Source: Commensalibacter papalotli (ex Servin-Garciduenas et al. 2014)
GTDB lineage: Bacteria > Pseudomonadota > Alphaproteobacteria > Acetobacterales > Acetobacteraceae
Direction of reading: 5' to 3'
Length of the DNA stretch: 64,000 nt
Assembly: GCF_000527695.1 (NCBI RefSeq)
Contig: NZ_ATSX01000001.1
Coordinates: 496,001 to 560,000 of the forward strand
A program made the position numbers and the translations under genes. The notes beneath the pieces were generated by a model. That model saw only the letters and a list, made by a program, of their open reading frames with translations, made no database searches and was not told where the DNA came from. Shown here piece by piece: positions 8,421 through 16,823 of the stretch (position 1 is its first letter; every line of letters starts with the position of its first letter).

Positions 8421-9349
8421 GGATATTATATAAAAACTTTACCATATTAATCCCTCTTTTACTTGGAATGGCAGGTTGTGGCGGTACAGAGCCTCCTGAA
8501 CCGACACGAGATGACCCTTTTGATCGTACGATGGATGTAGCGGACGAAGCAGTTTATTATGATCAACTGCAACAAGCAGAGATAAATTATAAAAAATCGT
8601 TTGATTATGCTTTGACCAGTGATGACGTTGCTAATATTGATGACGCTGGGTATAATCTAGCGACTATACAGTTAGGTTTAAATAATACTCAGGACGCACT
8701 GCAAACGGTTGTGCTAACAAATAATGAGTTGCGTATAAGAGGGCAAGAAAATAGCCCTCAACTTGATCTTGTCAGAGCAGCAATTTTATATCGTATGAAC
8801 CGTTTAACTGAGGCAGCTCAAGCAGCACTAATGGCTGAGAAAAGTAAGCATGAAGATATTCAAGAACGTTCTTATTTTTTATCAGCGTTAATTGTAAATG
8901 ATCAAGGAGATATAAATGCCCTTGGCCAATATGTACAAAAACTTGATCAGCTTTTGATTAATGGAAAACCCAAAAAAGAAGAAGAAAAAAGCTGGAAGGC
9001 TGATCAACAAGAACTGCACGCTTTGCTATCTTATAAACAAGGGCAATACCCTCAGGCCATGACTGCAGCCAAAACAGCGCAAGATATACGACGTGAACAA
9101 GTTGAATATCGAGCTATGGTCAGAACATTGGCATTACAGGGGCAGATTAGTGAGGCGATGAAGGATTTTGTTGCGGCTGCTCAGTTTTATGTGAGAGCAG
9201 GAAAAAGTGCTTTATTGTTGAAAGATTATCCTGATGCTAAAAAATATTTGGATCGTGCAACCAGTTTGCATGCTGACCCGATAACTTATCAATTGGCTTC
9301 TGATGCTTTGCTTGTTTTAACTAAAAAAACAAAGAAAACATCAAAATAG
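8417..9349 (+). CDS. Lipoprotein with TPR-like helices, last gene of the MCE operon
   Basis: 310 residues. The N-terminus is a lipoprotein signal with lipobox 'GMAGC' (Cys about residue 22) followed by Gly-Gly, which does not suggest inner-membrane retention. The mature part is rich in helix pairs: 'YDQLQQAEINYKKSFDYAL', 'LATIQLGLNNTQDALQTVV', 'AAQFYVRAGKSALLLKDY', 'DAKKYLDRATSLHADP', which read as degenerate tetratricopeptide repeats. ATG overlaps the stop of the MCE gene (ATGA). By position it may be the outer-membrane partner of the transporter, where other systems use MlaA or PqiC-type lipoproteins; that role is inference. Confidence 0.8.
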   Translation: MRILYKNFTILIPLLLGMAGCGGTEPPEPTRDDPFDRTMDVADEAVYYDQLQQAEINYKKSFDYALTSDDVANIDDAGYNLATIQLGLNNTQDALQTVVLTNNELRIRGQENSPQLDLVRAAILYRMNRLTEAAQAALMAEKSKHEDIQERSYFLSALIVNDQGDINALGQYVQKLDQLLINGKPKKEEEKSWKADQQELHALLSYKQGQYPQAMTAAKTAQDIRREQVEYRAMVRTLALQGQISEAMKDFVAAAQFYVRAGKSALLLKDYPDAKKYLDRATSLHADPITYQLASDALLVLTKKTKKTSK

Positions 9350-9371
9350 GTTTATTATATCGTGGTAATCA

Positions 9372-9791
9372 TTATGAATGACTACTGCGATCTTTGATTA
9401 CAAAAGCTGCTATTGTTAAATAGAACCATGCAAAAATAAGGGTGCTGCCACCCATAGGTGCAATGGGTAGGAGTGGTGGATGATTACCTGTCATAGCTGT
9501 ATAGAACACAGCGCCACAAAATAACCAAAGCCCCAAATTAAAAGTAAATCCAACAATGTTCAAATGTATGGATGGTTGCCAAATTTTTTGTAAGATTGAA
9601 ATTCCAATTAATGCTAGGCTATGAATAAATAAGATCGTATCCGCGATACGTGTCATATCCCTGCCAGCACCGACAAAATAACTGTCAGGAAGGTGAGAGG
9701 TAAGAGAAGACAAAATAACAGCAGTCATCCCATAAAAAGCGCCAGTTGCTAGCCAAAGGCGAGTAGAGAAAAAAGATGTCTTAGAAGTCAT
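9372..9791 (-). CDS. DUF423 family small membrane protein
   Basis: 139 residues with four hydrophobic helices. The family pattern is visible: an N-terminal helix with 'ATGAFYGMTAVILSSL', then 'IADTILFIHSLALIGIS', 'GLWLFCGAVFYTAMTG' and the C-terminal 'PIAPMGGSTLIFAWFYL' (family 'P-x-T-P-x-G-G'). DUF423 (YgdD-like) proteins are inner-membrane proteins of unknown function. It converges with the MCE operon, 22 bases apart, with no clear terminator between. Confidence 0.85.
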   Translation of the reverse strand: MTSKTSFFSTRLWLATGAFYGMTAVILSSLTSHLPDSYFVGAGRDMTRIADTILFIHSLALIGISILQKIWQPSIHLNIVGFTFNLGLWLFCGAVFYTAMTGNHPPLLPIAPMGGSTLIFAWFYLTIAAFVIKDRSSHS

Positions 9792-10009
9792 ATGATAATA
9801 ACCAGTATTATAACGAAGAAATAACCCATTTTTAAAAAAATTCTAAAAATAGTCAAGTTGATGAGAATAATTATTATTCTAAATAAATATTGATCGACTT
9901 TAATAATATGACATATTATTCAAAATGATATAAAAAATATGAGATTATTAAAAATACAAGTTTAATCAAGTTATATTAGTAGTTAAGAATAAAGAGAAAG
10001 TTGCTGATA

Positions 10010-10618
10010 ATGTCAAAAATGATTTTAAAAGAAACGAGCACGATATATAAAGGACACTCTAAGTTAGAATTGGCGCAAATGCTCCAACAATATGATGATG
10101 GTCAAGAAGTATTATTATCAAGAGAAGTTTTGAAAGCACGTGATAGTGTGGTTGTTTTACTCTATCGTCAAGATACAAAGCAATTAGTTTTTACGTCTCA
10201 ATGGCGTGCTCCGATTGTCTTTTGTGGAGATCAACGCCCAGTTATTGAAGCTTGTGCGGGTAATATTGATCAAGAGGATTTTGATTCTCATCCACAAGAT
10301 GTTCTTGCCGCAGCCAATATTGCCGTTATAAGAGAAGTGCAAGAAGAAACAGGGTGGCATATTGCCAAGCTTGATTATTTATATGCTTTGTATAGTTGCC
10401 CAGGCATATCAACCGAGAAATTATACTATTACATTGCTTGCGTTGACAAAAGAATACAACAAGGTGGTGGTCTTCGTTCTGAAGGTGAAGATATTTTTGT
10501 TCTTGAAATGAGTTTGTCAGAAGCCATTGAAAAAATAAAAAATGAAGAGATTATTGATTTAAAGACTGTTGCCCTTATTCAATATTTACAAATTCATAAG
10601 GCAGTTTATCTGGAATAA
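10010..10618 (+). CDS. Nudix hydrolase, nucleoside diphosphate sugar pyrophosphatase type
   Basis: 202 residues from the ATG at 10010, which has AGAGAAAG 10 bases upstream; a TTG at 10001 in frame is less likely. The Nudix box ends in 'AVIREVQEETGW' (R-E-x-x-E-E-x-G-W) with the Gly of the box in 'EACAGNIDQED'. The region 'ALYSCPGISTEKLYYYIA' downstream is typical of ADP-ribose / GDP-mannose pyrophosphatases (NudF/NudK group), which cleave NDP-sugars to NMP and sugar phosphate. It stands alone. The exact substrate cannot be assigned. Confidence 0.88.
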   Translation: MSKMILKETSTIYKGHSKLELAQMLQQYDDGQEVLLSREVLKARDSVVVLLYRQDTKQLVFTSQWRAPIVFCGDQRPVIEACAGNIDQEDFDSHPQDVLAAANIAVIREVQEETGWHIAKLDYLYALYSCPGISTEKLYYYIACVDKRIQQGGGLRSEGEDIFVLEMSLSEAIEKIKNEEIIDLKTVALIQYLQIHKAVYLE

Positions 10619-10693
10619 TTATCAGAATTGATGATATTTAAAGGGACGTTTGCATTCCACTCGTTTTCGTGTATGGTGGGTAAAAGAGAGTAT

Positions 10694-10747
10694 AGTTACC
10701 TATTTGCTATAAGATAAATGGTAACAAAGAATGATAGGTATTTTTTT
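10694..10747 (+). terminator. Candidate hairpin with alternative pairings between Nudix gene and opgG
   Basis: AGTTACCTAT (10694-10703) can pair either with GGTAAC (10720-10725) or with GATAGGTA (10733-10740), the latter followed directly by seven T (10741-10747). The second pairing would be a terminator, weak because of its long loop; the first excludes it. It could end the Nudix transcript, or act as a leader for opgG (start 10841). Confidence 0.3.
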
Positions 10748-10840
10748 ATTCTTTGATATAATGGTGACTATGAATAACGTATTATTTTATACAGATTATT
10801 ATCTCAACCTATTCAACACTAATTATTTAAGGGTTTAAAC

Positions 10841-12403
10841 GTGGTATTTCGTCGAGATCTTTTACGTTCAGCTGCAGGTATTTCTCTAGCCAGTATGGTA
10901 GGTGAAGCTGTGCAAGGTTCAATCATTCCTCAGGCTATGGCTGCTGATGCCAAGTCCAGTGATGGGGAAAAAGGGAAACCTTTTGATCAAACAACCGTAC
11001 GGCAATTAGCCCGTGAAATAGCAAAAAAATCTTATAGCGCCCCAAGTGATAAGTTACCAGATGCGATTGATAAGTTAGATTTTGATGGATTTCGCAGTGT
11101 TGAATTTAAGCCAGAAAGTGCTTTATGGCGTGGCAGTAATTTAAATTTTGAAGTACAATTTTTTCCCCGAGGTTTTTTGTATAGGCCTCGAATAGATATC
11201 TATGAAGTGGTTGATGGTGTTTCTACACCTGTTACCTACAGCCCAGATATGTTCAATTACAGAAATCCTAAATTTCGTGTTGAAGACAATTTAGGATTTT
11301 CTGGCTTTAAGCTTATGACCAAGCTTAATCAAAACGATGTTATGGAAGAATTTGCGGTCTTTTTAGGGGCTTCTTATTTCCGTGCAGTTGCCAAAGGCCA
11401 ACAATATGGATTGTCTGCACGCGGTTTTGCTAAGGGGACAGCGGACCCTCAAGGAGAGGAATTCCCACTATTCAGAGCTTTTTGGATTGTAAGGCCAACA
11501 TCTGGAATTGAATCTCTGGTGATATACGCATTGTTGGATAGTCCTTCTTTGGCTGGGGCTTTTAAGTTCACAATTCGTCCTGGTGAAACAACAACTTTTG
11601 ATGTGGAAAGTTATTTTTATCCACGCAAAACCATTGGTAATGGTGGTATTGCGCCATTAACAGGAATGTTTTATTTTGATGCTAATAATCGTAATCATGT
11701 GGATGATTGGCGCCCAGCAGCGCATGATAGTGAAGGGCTGTTAATCTGGACAGGAACTGGAGAGCAGATATGGAGACCATTAAATAATCCTGTTGATTTA
11801 CAATATTCTGTTTTTTCTGATACAGCCCCAAAAGGTTTCGGCTTAATGCAGCGTAAGCGTGATTTTTCTCAATATGAAGATTTGGCGTTGCATTATGAGT
11901 TGCGTCCATCTTTATGGGTGGAACCAGTCGGTGAGTGGCAATCGGGCAGTGTAAATCTAGTTGAAATCCCAACACCAAGTGAAGTTAATGATAATATTGT
12001 TGCTTTTTGGCGCCCTAAACAACCTTTTAAAGAAGGTGGAGAATATTCATTTACTTATCGCTTGTATTGGGGATGGGATAATCCATGGAGCTCAGATTTA
12101 GCCAGAGTGGCAGCAACTCGTGTAGGGGCTGTTGTTGATAAGCCAGATGTTCGTTTTTTCTGTGTTGATTTCTTTGATGGACCTTTAAATCGTTATCCTA
12201 CAAATAAACAACTAACTTTAAACGTTACAAGTTCTGCGGGTAAAGTAAGTAATATAGTTGTCGAGGCTAATCCAGCGTCACATGGATGGAGAACGACTTT
12301 TGAATTTGCACCAGAGAGTGCGAAAACAGCAGAATTAAAATGTGTGTTAATGGATGGTGACAATCCGATTTCTGAAAAATGGTTGTACCGTTGGACCGCT
12401 TAA
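10841..12403 (+). CDS. opgG: Periplasmic glucan biosynthesis protein OpgG/OpgD (Tat-exported)
   Basis: 520 residues from GTG. The N-terminus carries a twin-arginine export signal, 'FRRDLLRSAAGISLASM', as in OpgD and in the OpgG of many alphaproteobacteria. The mature protein is a full-length MdoG domain: 'PPSDKLP'-like 'APSDKLPDAIDKLDFD', 'YRPRIDIYEVVDG', 'GASYFRAVAKGQQYGLSARG', 'ARGFAKGTADPQGEEFPLFRAF' region (residues about 188-208), 'YELRPSLWVEP' and 'YRLYWGWDNP'. These proteins act in the periplasm on the glucan backbone made by OpgH. opgH lies 2 kb downstream beyond a leftward sulP gene, so the usual opgGH operon is split. Whether it is functionally OpgG or OpgD cannot be told; the Tat signal favours the OpgD-like secretion route. 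Confidence 0.9.
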   Translation: MVFRRDLLRSAAGISLASMVGEAVQGSIIPQAMAADAKSSDGEKGKPFDQTTVRQLAREIAKKSYSAPSDKLPDAIDKLDFDGFRSVEFKPESALWRGSNLNFEVQFFPRGFLYRPRIDIYEVVDGVSTPVTYSPDMFNYRNPKFRVEDNLGFSGFKLMTKLNQNDVMEEFAVFLGASYFRAVAKGQQYGLSARGFAKGTADPQGEEFPLFRAFWIVRPTSGIESLVIYALLDSPSLAGAFKFTIRPGETTTFDVESYFYPRKTIGNGGIAPLTGMFYFDANNRNHVDDWRPAAHDSEGLLIWTGTGEQIWRPLNNPVDLQYSVFSDTAPKGFGLMQRKRDFSQYEDLALHYELRPSLWVEPVGEWQSGSVNLVEIPTPSEVNDNIVAFWRPKQPFKEGGEYSFTYRLYWGWDNPWSSDLARVAATRVGAVVDKPDVRFFCVDFFDGPLNRYPTNKQLTLNVTSSAGKVSNIVVEANPASHGWRTTFEFAPESAKTAELKCVLMDGDNPISEKWLYRWTA

Positions 12404-12421
12404 TCTTTTCTATATACTAGA

Positions 12422-12458
12422 AAAAAAGCCTGGATAAATTACATCCAGGTTTTTTATT
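12422..12458. terminator. Bidirectional terminator between opgG and sulP
   Basis: Stem CCTGGAT (12429-12435) pairs with ATCCAGG (12443-12449), seven-base loop. T-run 12450-12456 serves the rightward opgG transcript, and the A-run 12421-12427 serves as T-run for the leftward sulP transcript ending at 12460. Confidence 0.85.
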
Positions 12459-12459
12459 T

Positions 12460-14199
12460 TTAAGACAAGTCGTTCAACCATTTTTTTGCGATATCGCGCG
12501 CATATTTAAAGTCAGAGCAATAAGTTAATCTGCCTTTTATTTTATATAACCCAGCACGTTTTAAGGCTAAAATCATCTCTGTGGAAGCACCAACAAAAAT
12601 CAAAGATTGTTTATTGTTAAAAATTTGTTTTTTTATGGATTGCAAACCTGATATCGTCGTTCCGTCAATGCTAATGACATCTTTCATATCCAAAATTAAT
12701 ATTTTTTTATGTAAATTGTCATAGGATTTAAAAGAAGCAATAGTTCTTTCTGCGACGCCAAAAAATAATGGTCCATTAATATCAAAAACAACAACCTCAT
12801 TTGTTATTTCATCAAGCTCTGGATGGTTTTCAATCATAGAAGTTTTTGATGCATGGGTCATACTGCGAATAAATAATACAGCAGATAGAGCAACACCGAC
12901 TGCAACTGCAATCACCATGTCAAACACAATAGTTAATCCAAAACAAATTAACAAAATACTAACATCACTGCGCGGCGAGGTTTTTATTGTTTTAATACAA
13001 TGTTTTGCCTCGCTCATATTCCATGCCACAATGAATAATAAAGCTCCAAGAGATGCCATGGGAACATATCCGAGTAAGGAGGCGAAAAGGACAACAGCTA
13101 ATAACACAAAAATTGAGTGAATAATGGCTGCAATAGGAGACCTCGCACCACTACGAATACTAGTTGCAGTTCTTGCTATAGCAGCTGTTGCAGTAATCCC
13201 CCCAAAAAGAGGTGCTATAATATTTCCCAACCCTTGTCCGATTAACTCAGCATTTGGATTATGTTTTGTGTCGGTAAGTTCATCTGCAATGACTGCGCAT
13301 AATAAAGATTCAATTGCTCCTAAGGTAGCAATGGCAAATGCTGGCCCTATAAGCGCATGAATAAGTTTAAAACTAATGACTAAAGGCTGTCCGTCAGGAC
13401 CAGGTAAAGCCCACGGCATGACTAATGAAGGAGGAATAGGAGGAATACCATTACCGTCTATTCCATTGGCGTGCCAAGTAAAGCTAGAAGCAATTGTTTT
13501 GATATCGGCGCCATTAACGCTATTATTGATAAAATAAGCCACTATTCCACCAACAATAAGCCCAACGAGAGGTGCAGGAAGGGGAATTTTAAATTTAGGC
13601 CACATAATAAGCAAGATGAGCGTAAATAAACCAACACCCATTTCATAAGGGTTGATAGTGCCTAAAGAAGAAAAAATTATACCAAGATTACTAAGGAAAT
13701 CATCACCAAGTTTTTCTGTACGTAGTCCAAGAAAGTCAGGAATTTGTAAAATAGCAATAATAATTGCAATACCAGCAGTAAAACCCAAAACAACAGGATA
13801 GGGGACAAAACGTATTAATTGTCCCATTTTGCTAACTCCCATTAAAAGCAGAATAATTCCCGCCATAATGGTTGCTAAAAGCAATCCACCAATTCCATAA
13901 TCTTTAACAATAGGAAACAAAATAACGACAAAAGCAGCTGTTGGACCTGAAATATTAAACTTAGATCCCCCAGTTAATGCAATAAGTGCACCAGCAACAA
14001 TGGCTGTATATAATCCATGTTCTGGTGGAACACCTGTTGCGATCGCTAATGCCATGGAAAGAGGAACAGCAACCGTTCCAATTGTTAATCCAGCTAGTGC
14101 ATCATGTTTAAAATCAGAAAAGGAATATCCTTTACGAAAAGTTTCAATTATTCCCGTAGCAATAGGGGGAATTTTAATTATAGCTTTTTTATTTTGCAT
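12460..14199 (-). CDS. SulP family anion transporter with STAS domain
   Basis: 579 residues, ATG after GAGGAT. The membrane part (about 30-430) has the SulP signature 'DALAGLTIGTVAVPLSMALAIATGVPPEHGLY' (positions about 28-60) and 'SGPTAAFVVILFPIV', plus 'GQGLGNIIAPLFGGITATAAIARTA' near 320-345. A C-terminal STAS domain occupies about 455-575 ('VVFDINGPLFFGVAE', 'ILDMKDVISIDGTTISGLQ'). Such proteins take up sulfate, bicarbonate or dicarboxylates with H+ or Na+. The gene sits between opgG and opgH on the opposite strand. Substrate not predictable; no carbonic anhydrase or sulfate gene nearby. Confidence 0.92.
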   Translation of the reverse strand: MQNKKAIIKIPPIATGIIETFRKGYSFSDFKHDALAGLTIGTVAVPLSMALAIATGVPPEHGLYTAIVAGALIALTGGSKFNISGPTAAFVVILFPIVKDYGIGGLLLATIMAGIILLLMGVSKMGQLIRFVPYPVVLGFTAGIAIIIAILQIPDFLGLRTEKLGDDFLSNLGIIFSSLGTINPYEMGVGLFTLILLIMWPKFKIPLPAPLVGLIVGGIVAYFINNSVNGADIKTIASSFTWHANGIDGNGIPPIPPSLVMPWALPGPDGQPLVISFKLIHALIGPAFAIATLGAIESLLCAVIADELTDTKHNPNAELIGQGLGNIIAPLFGGITATAAIARTATSIRSGARSPIAAIIHSIFVLLAVVLFASLLGYVPMASLGALLFIVAWNMSEAKHCIKTIKTSPRSDVSILLICFGLTIVFDMVIAVAVGVALSAVLFIRSMTHASKTSMIENHPELDEITNEVVVFDINGPLFFGVAERTIASFKSYDNLHKKILILDMKDVISIDGTTISGLQSIKKQIFNNKQSLIFVGASTEMILALKRAGLYKIKGRLTYCSDFKYARDIAKKWLNDLS

Positions 14200-14438
14200 A
14201 TAAAATCCTCGTTATAAGTGCGTCATAGATGATTATTTTCAAGAAGAACTGCAGAAACGAGACTTCAATCATGTAAAAATGGTAACAAGAATTTTTTAAA
14301 AAAAAAAGATAATTATTCTTAATATCAAATAAAAAATATTGTGAATTAAGAAAATAATAAATTTACTTTATATTATGCTGTCGTTGGCTTATAAAAGACA
14401 GTTACTGTTTTATTTAATATAGGAGATAAAAACTACTT

Positions 14439-16655
14439 ATGACTGAACTTAATAATGTTTCGGGTCATAGCCAGGAAGAGAAAGTGAATAAGGATAATTT
14501 ATCTGAAAACAAAAGATCAGACCAATCTATGTTCATAGCTTTGCCTCCTGATACTCCTATAGATATGCCAGTACAGAATTTACAGGCAAATCCAAACCTC
14601 TATGGCAGATCAAAAAAGATAGCAACGCAAGCACCAAATGTTTTGCTGAGACGGCTTTTTATTTTTATTGTCTCTATTTCTTTAACTGCATATGCATCTT
14701 ATGAAATGAATTTGGTGTTTAATAGTTTTGGAATGACGGCTTTAGGGTTAATGATCCTTGTTATTTTTACCATTTTATTTTTCTGGATTGCATTTTCTTT
14801 TGCCTCTTCTTTGGGAGGGTTTATAGAACAGCTTAGCAAAAAAGGTGGGCTTTCTTTAGGTATCGATCCTAAGGAACCCTTGCCTGCATTGCACAAGAAA
14901 ACAGCAGTTTTAATGCCGACTTATAATGAGGATCCTCATCGTGTATTAGCTGGATTAAAAGCGATCTATGATAGTATTCAGGCTACAGATCAAGGTGAGC
15001 ATTTTGATTTCTTTATTTTGTCCGATACAACGAACCCAGATGTTTGGGTAGAGGAAGAGGCTGCTTTTTTACGTTTTCGCGAGCAAACAAAAGGTCATAA
15101 TCATATTTTTTATCGCAGACGTTATAAAAATACAGACCGTAAGGCAGGAAATTTAGCCGAATGGGTGCGTAGGTTTGGTGGTGGGTATGATCATATGTTA
15201 ACCCTTGATGCTGATAGCTTAATGGAAGGGGATACTATTGTTCGTATATGCTTTGCCATGGAAAGGCATGATGGGGTTGGTTTAATTCAGACTTTGCCTG
15301 TGATTGTAAATGGAACGACTTTGTTTGCCAGATTACAACAATTTGCAGGCCGTGTTTATGGTCCTACGATTGCGTATGGTTTGGCATGGTGGCATGGTTC
15401 AGAAAGTAATTATTGGGGACATAATGCGGTTATACGTGTTAAAGCTTTTGCTGAACAAGCAGGAATGCCTCATTTACCAGCTGTGCGTAAGCCTTTTGGC
15501 GGTATGATTATGAGTCATGATTTTGTCGAGGCAGCATTAATGCGTCGTGGACGCTGGGCTATTCATATGGTGCCTGCATTACACGGCTCTTATGAGGAAA
15601 GCCCTCCATCCTTAACCGATATCGCAGTGAGAGATCGACGTTGGTGTCAAGGAAATTTACAACATGCGATGATTATTCCAACTAAAAAACTTAGTTGGAT
15701 AAGTCGTATCCATATGCTTACGGGAATTGGGGCTTATGCTATGTCCCCTTTGTGGTTATTATTCTTGTTAGTAGGAATTATGGTTTCTTTGCAAGCTTTG
15801 TTTGTGAAACCAGAATATTTTACAGGCACAGATAGAGTATTATTTCCAAATTGGCCTCAAGTCGATCCTGTTTTGGCGAAATATGTGTTTATTTTAACCA
15901 TGCTTGTCTTATTAGCTCCCAAAATTTTGGCATGGATTGCTTTGTTATTTAATGAAGACTTGCGTAAAGGGTGTGGTGGTGCAACCAAAGCATTGTCTTC
16001 AATTTTTCTTGAAACATTTATTGGTGGATTAATTGCGCCGATTGCAATGTTAATTCAAACAACGGCTGTTACTTCTATTTTACTAGGATATGATTCAGGA
16101 TGGAATGCCCAGCGCAGAGACGTTGGACATATTCCATTTAAAGATGTGGTGCGCGATTATTGGCGCCATATGGCTTTTGGGGTCATTATGGGATTAGGAG
16201 CGTGGGAGGTTTCTACATCTTTATTCTTTTGGATGACACCTGTATTACTAGGTTTATTACTTGCCATTCCACTGGTATGGGTGACTTCTAGTCAACGTTT
16301 TGGTGTTTTTTGTATGAAAATAGGGCTGTTAATCATACCAGAAGAAACTGCTCGCCCTGATATTTTACGACGTGATAGGATAGAGAAAAGAAGAGTGATG
16401 GATATGGAGGTGCAAGATGCATTTTCAACATTACTCAGTAATCCCAAGTTAATTGCGTTACATGTAGCTTTATTACCAGCTGAACGCTCAAAAGGTGATC
16501 CTATTAATGCAGATTATTTGGTGGGAATGGTCAAATTAAAAGAGTCTGACAGTCAAGAGCAAGCTATGCAAGCATTAACAAGCAATGAAAAATCAGCATT
16601 GCTAGGAAGTCGTAAAGCTATTGAAAGGTTTTTAAATCTTCCATATTTCTCTTAA
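14439..16655 (+). CDS. opgH: Glucans biosynthesis glucosyltransferase OpgH
   Basis: 738 residues, ATG after AGGAGAT. N-terminal cytoplasmic tail, two helices (about 70-125), then the GT2 catalytic domain: 'LMPTYNEDPHRVLAGL', 'FILSDTTNPD', 'RRYKNTDRKAGNLAEWV', the metal-binding 'TLDADSLMEGD', 'SHDFVEAALMRRGRW' and the acceptor motif 'RDRRWCQGNLQH' (Q-x-x-R-W type). Several helices follow (about 425-640) and a cytoplasmic tail. It polymerises UDP-glucose into beta-1,2-linked osmoregulated periplasmic glucan while passing it across the inner membrane. OpgG (10.8-12.4 kb) is its periplasmic partner. Length is shorter than the enterobacterial 847 residues because the N-terminus is shorter. Confidence 0.93.
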   Translation: MTELNNVSGHSQEEKVNKDNLSENKRSDQSMFIALPPDTPIDMPVQNLQANPNLYGRSKKIATQAPNVLLRRLFIFIVSISLTAYASYEMNLVFNSFGMTALGLMILVIFTILFFWIAFSFASSLGGFIEQLSKKGGLSLGIDPKEPLPALHKKTAVLMPTYNEDPHRVLAGLKAIYDSIQATDQGEHFDFFILSDTTNPDVWVEEEAAFLRFREQTKGHNHIFYRRRYKNTDRKAGNLAEWVRRFGGGYDHMLTLDADSLMEGDTIVRICFAMERHDGVGLIQTLPVIVNGTTLFARLQQFAGRVYGPTIAYGLAWWHGSESNYWGHNAVIRVKAFAEQAGMPHLPAVRKPFGGMIMSHDFVEAALMRRGRWAIHMVPALHGSYEESPPSLTDIAVRDRRWCQGNLQHAMIIPTKKLSWISRIHMLTGIGAYAMSPLWLLFLLVGIMVSLQALFVKPEYFTGTDRVLFPNWPQVDPVLAKYVFILTMLVLLAPKILAWIALLFNEDLRKGCGGATKALSSIFLETFIGGLIAPIAMLIQTTAVTSILLGYDSGWNAQRRDVGHIPFKDVVRDYWRHMAFGVIMGLGAWEVSTSLFFWMTPVLLGLLLAIPLVWVTSSQRFGVFCMKIGLLIIPEETARPDILRRDRIEKRRVMDMEVQDAFSTLLSNPKLIALHVALLPAERSKGDPINADYLVGMVKLKESDSQEQAMQALTSNEKSALLGSRKAIERFLNLPYFS

Positions 16656-16660
16656 ATTAA

Positions 16661-16704
16661 AATAGCTTGCTATAGAATTTATATAATTTTAGCAAGCTAT
16701 TTTT
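16661..16704 (+). terminator. Rho-independent terminator of opgH
   Basis: AATAGCTTGCTA (16661-16672) pairs with TAGCAAGCTATT (16690-16701), 12-base stem, ending in a T-run to 16704. It starts six bases after the opgH stop. Confidence 0.8.
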
Positions 16705-16823
16705 GGATATAATATTTTAGGATAATCAAAAGTTATTACTTATATTATTCAAATTAGAGCATTCTAAAACAACAATATTATCTTGATCTATATATCTTTT
16801 TATAGATATTATTTATTTAGATT

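Noticed and set aside
11682-11978. Long antisense frame within opgG
   Set aside because: Shadow of the well-supported opgG reading frame; composition is not protein-like.
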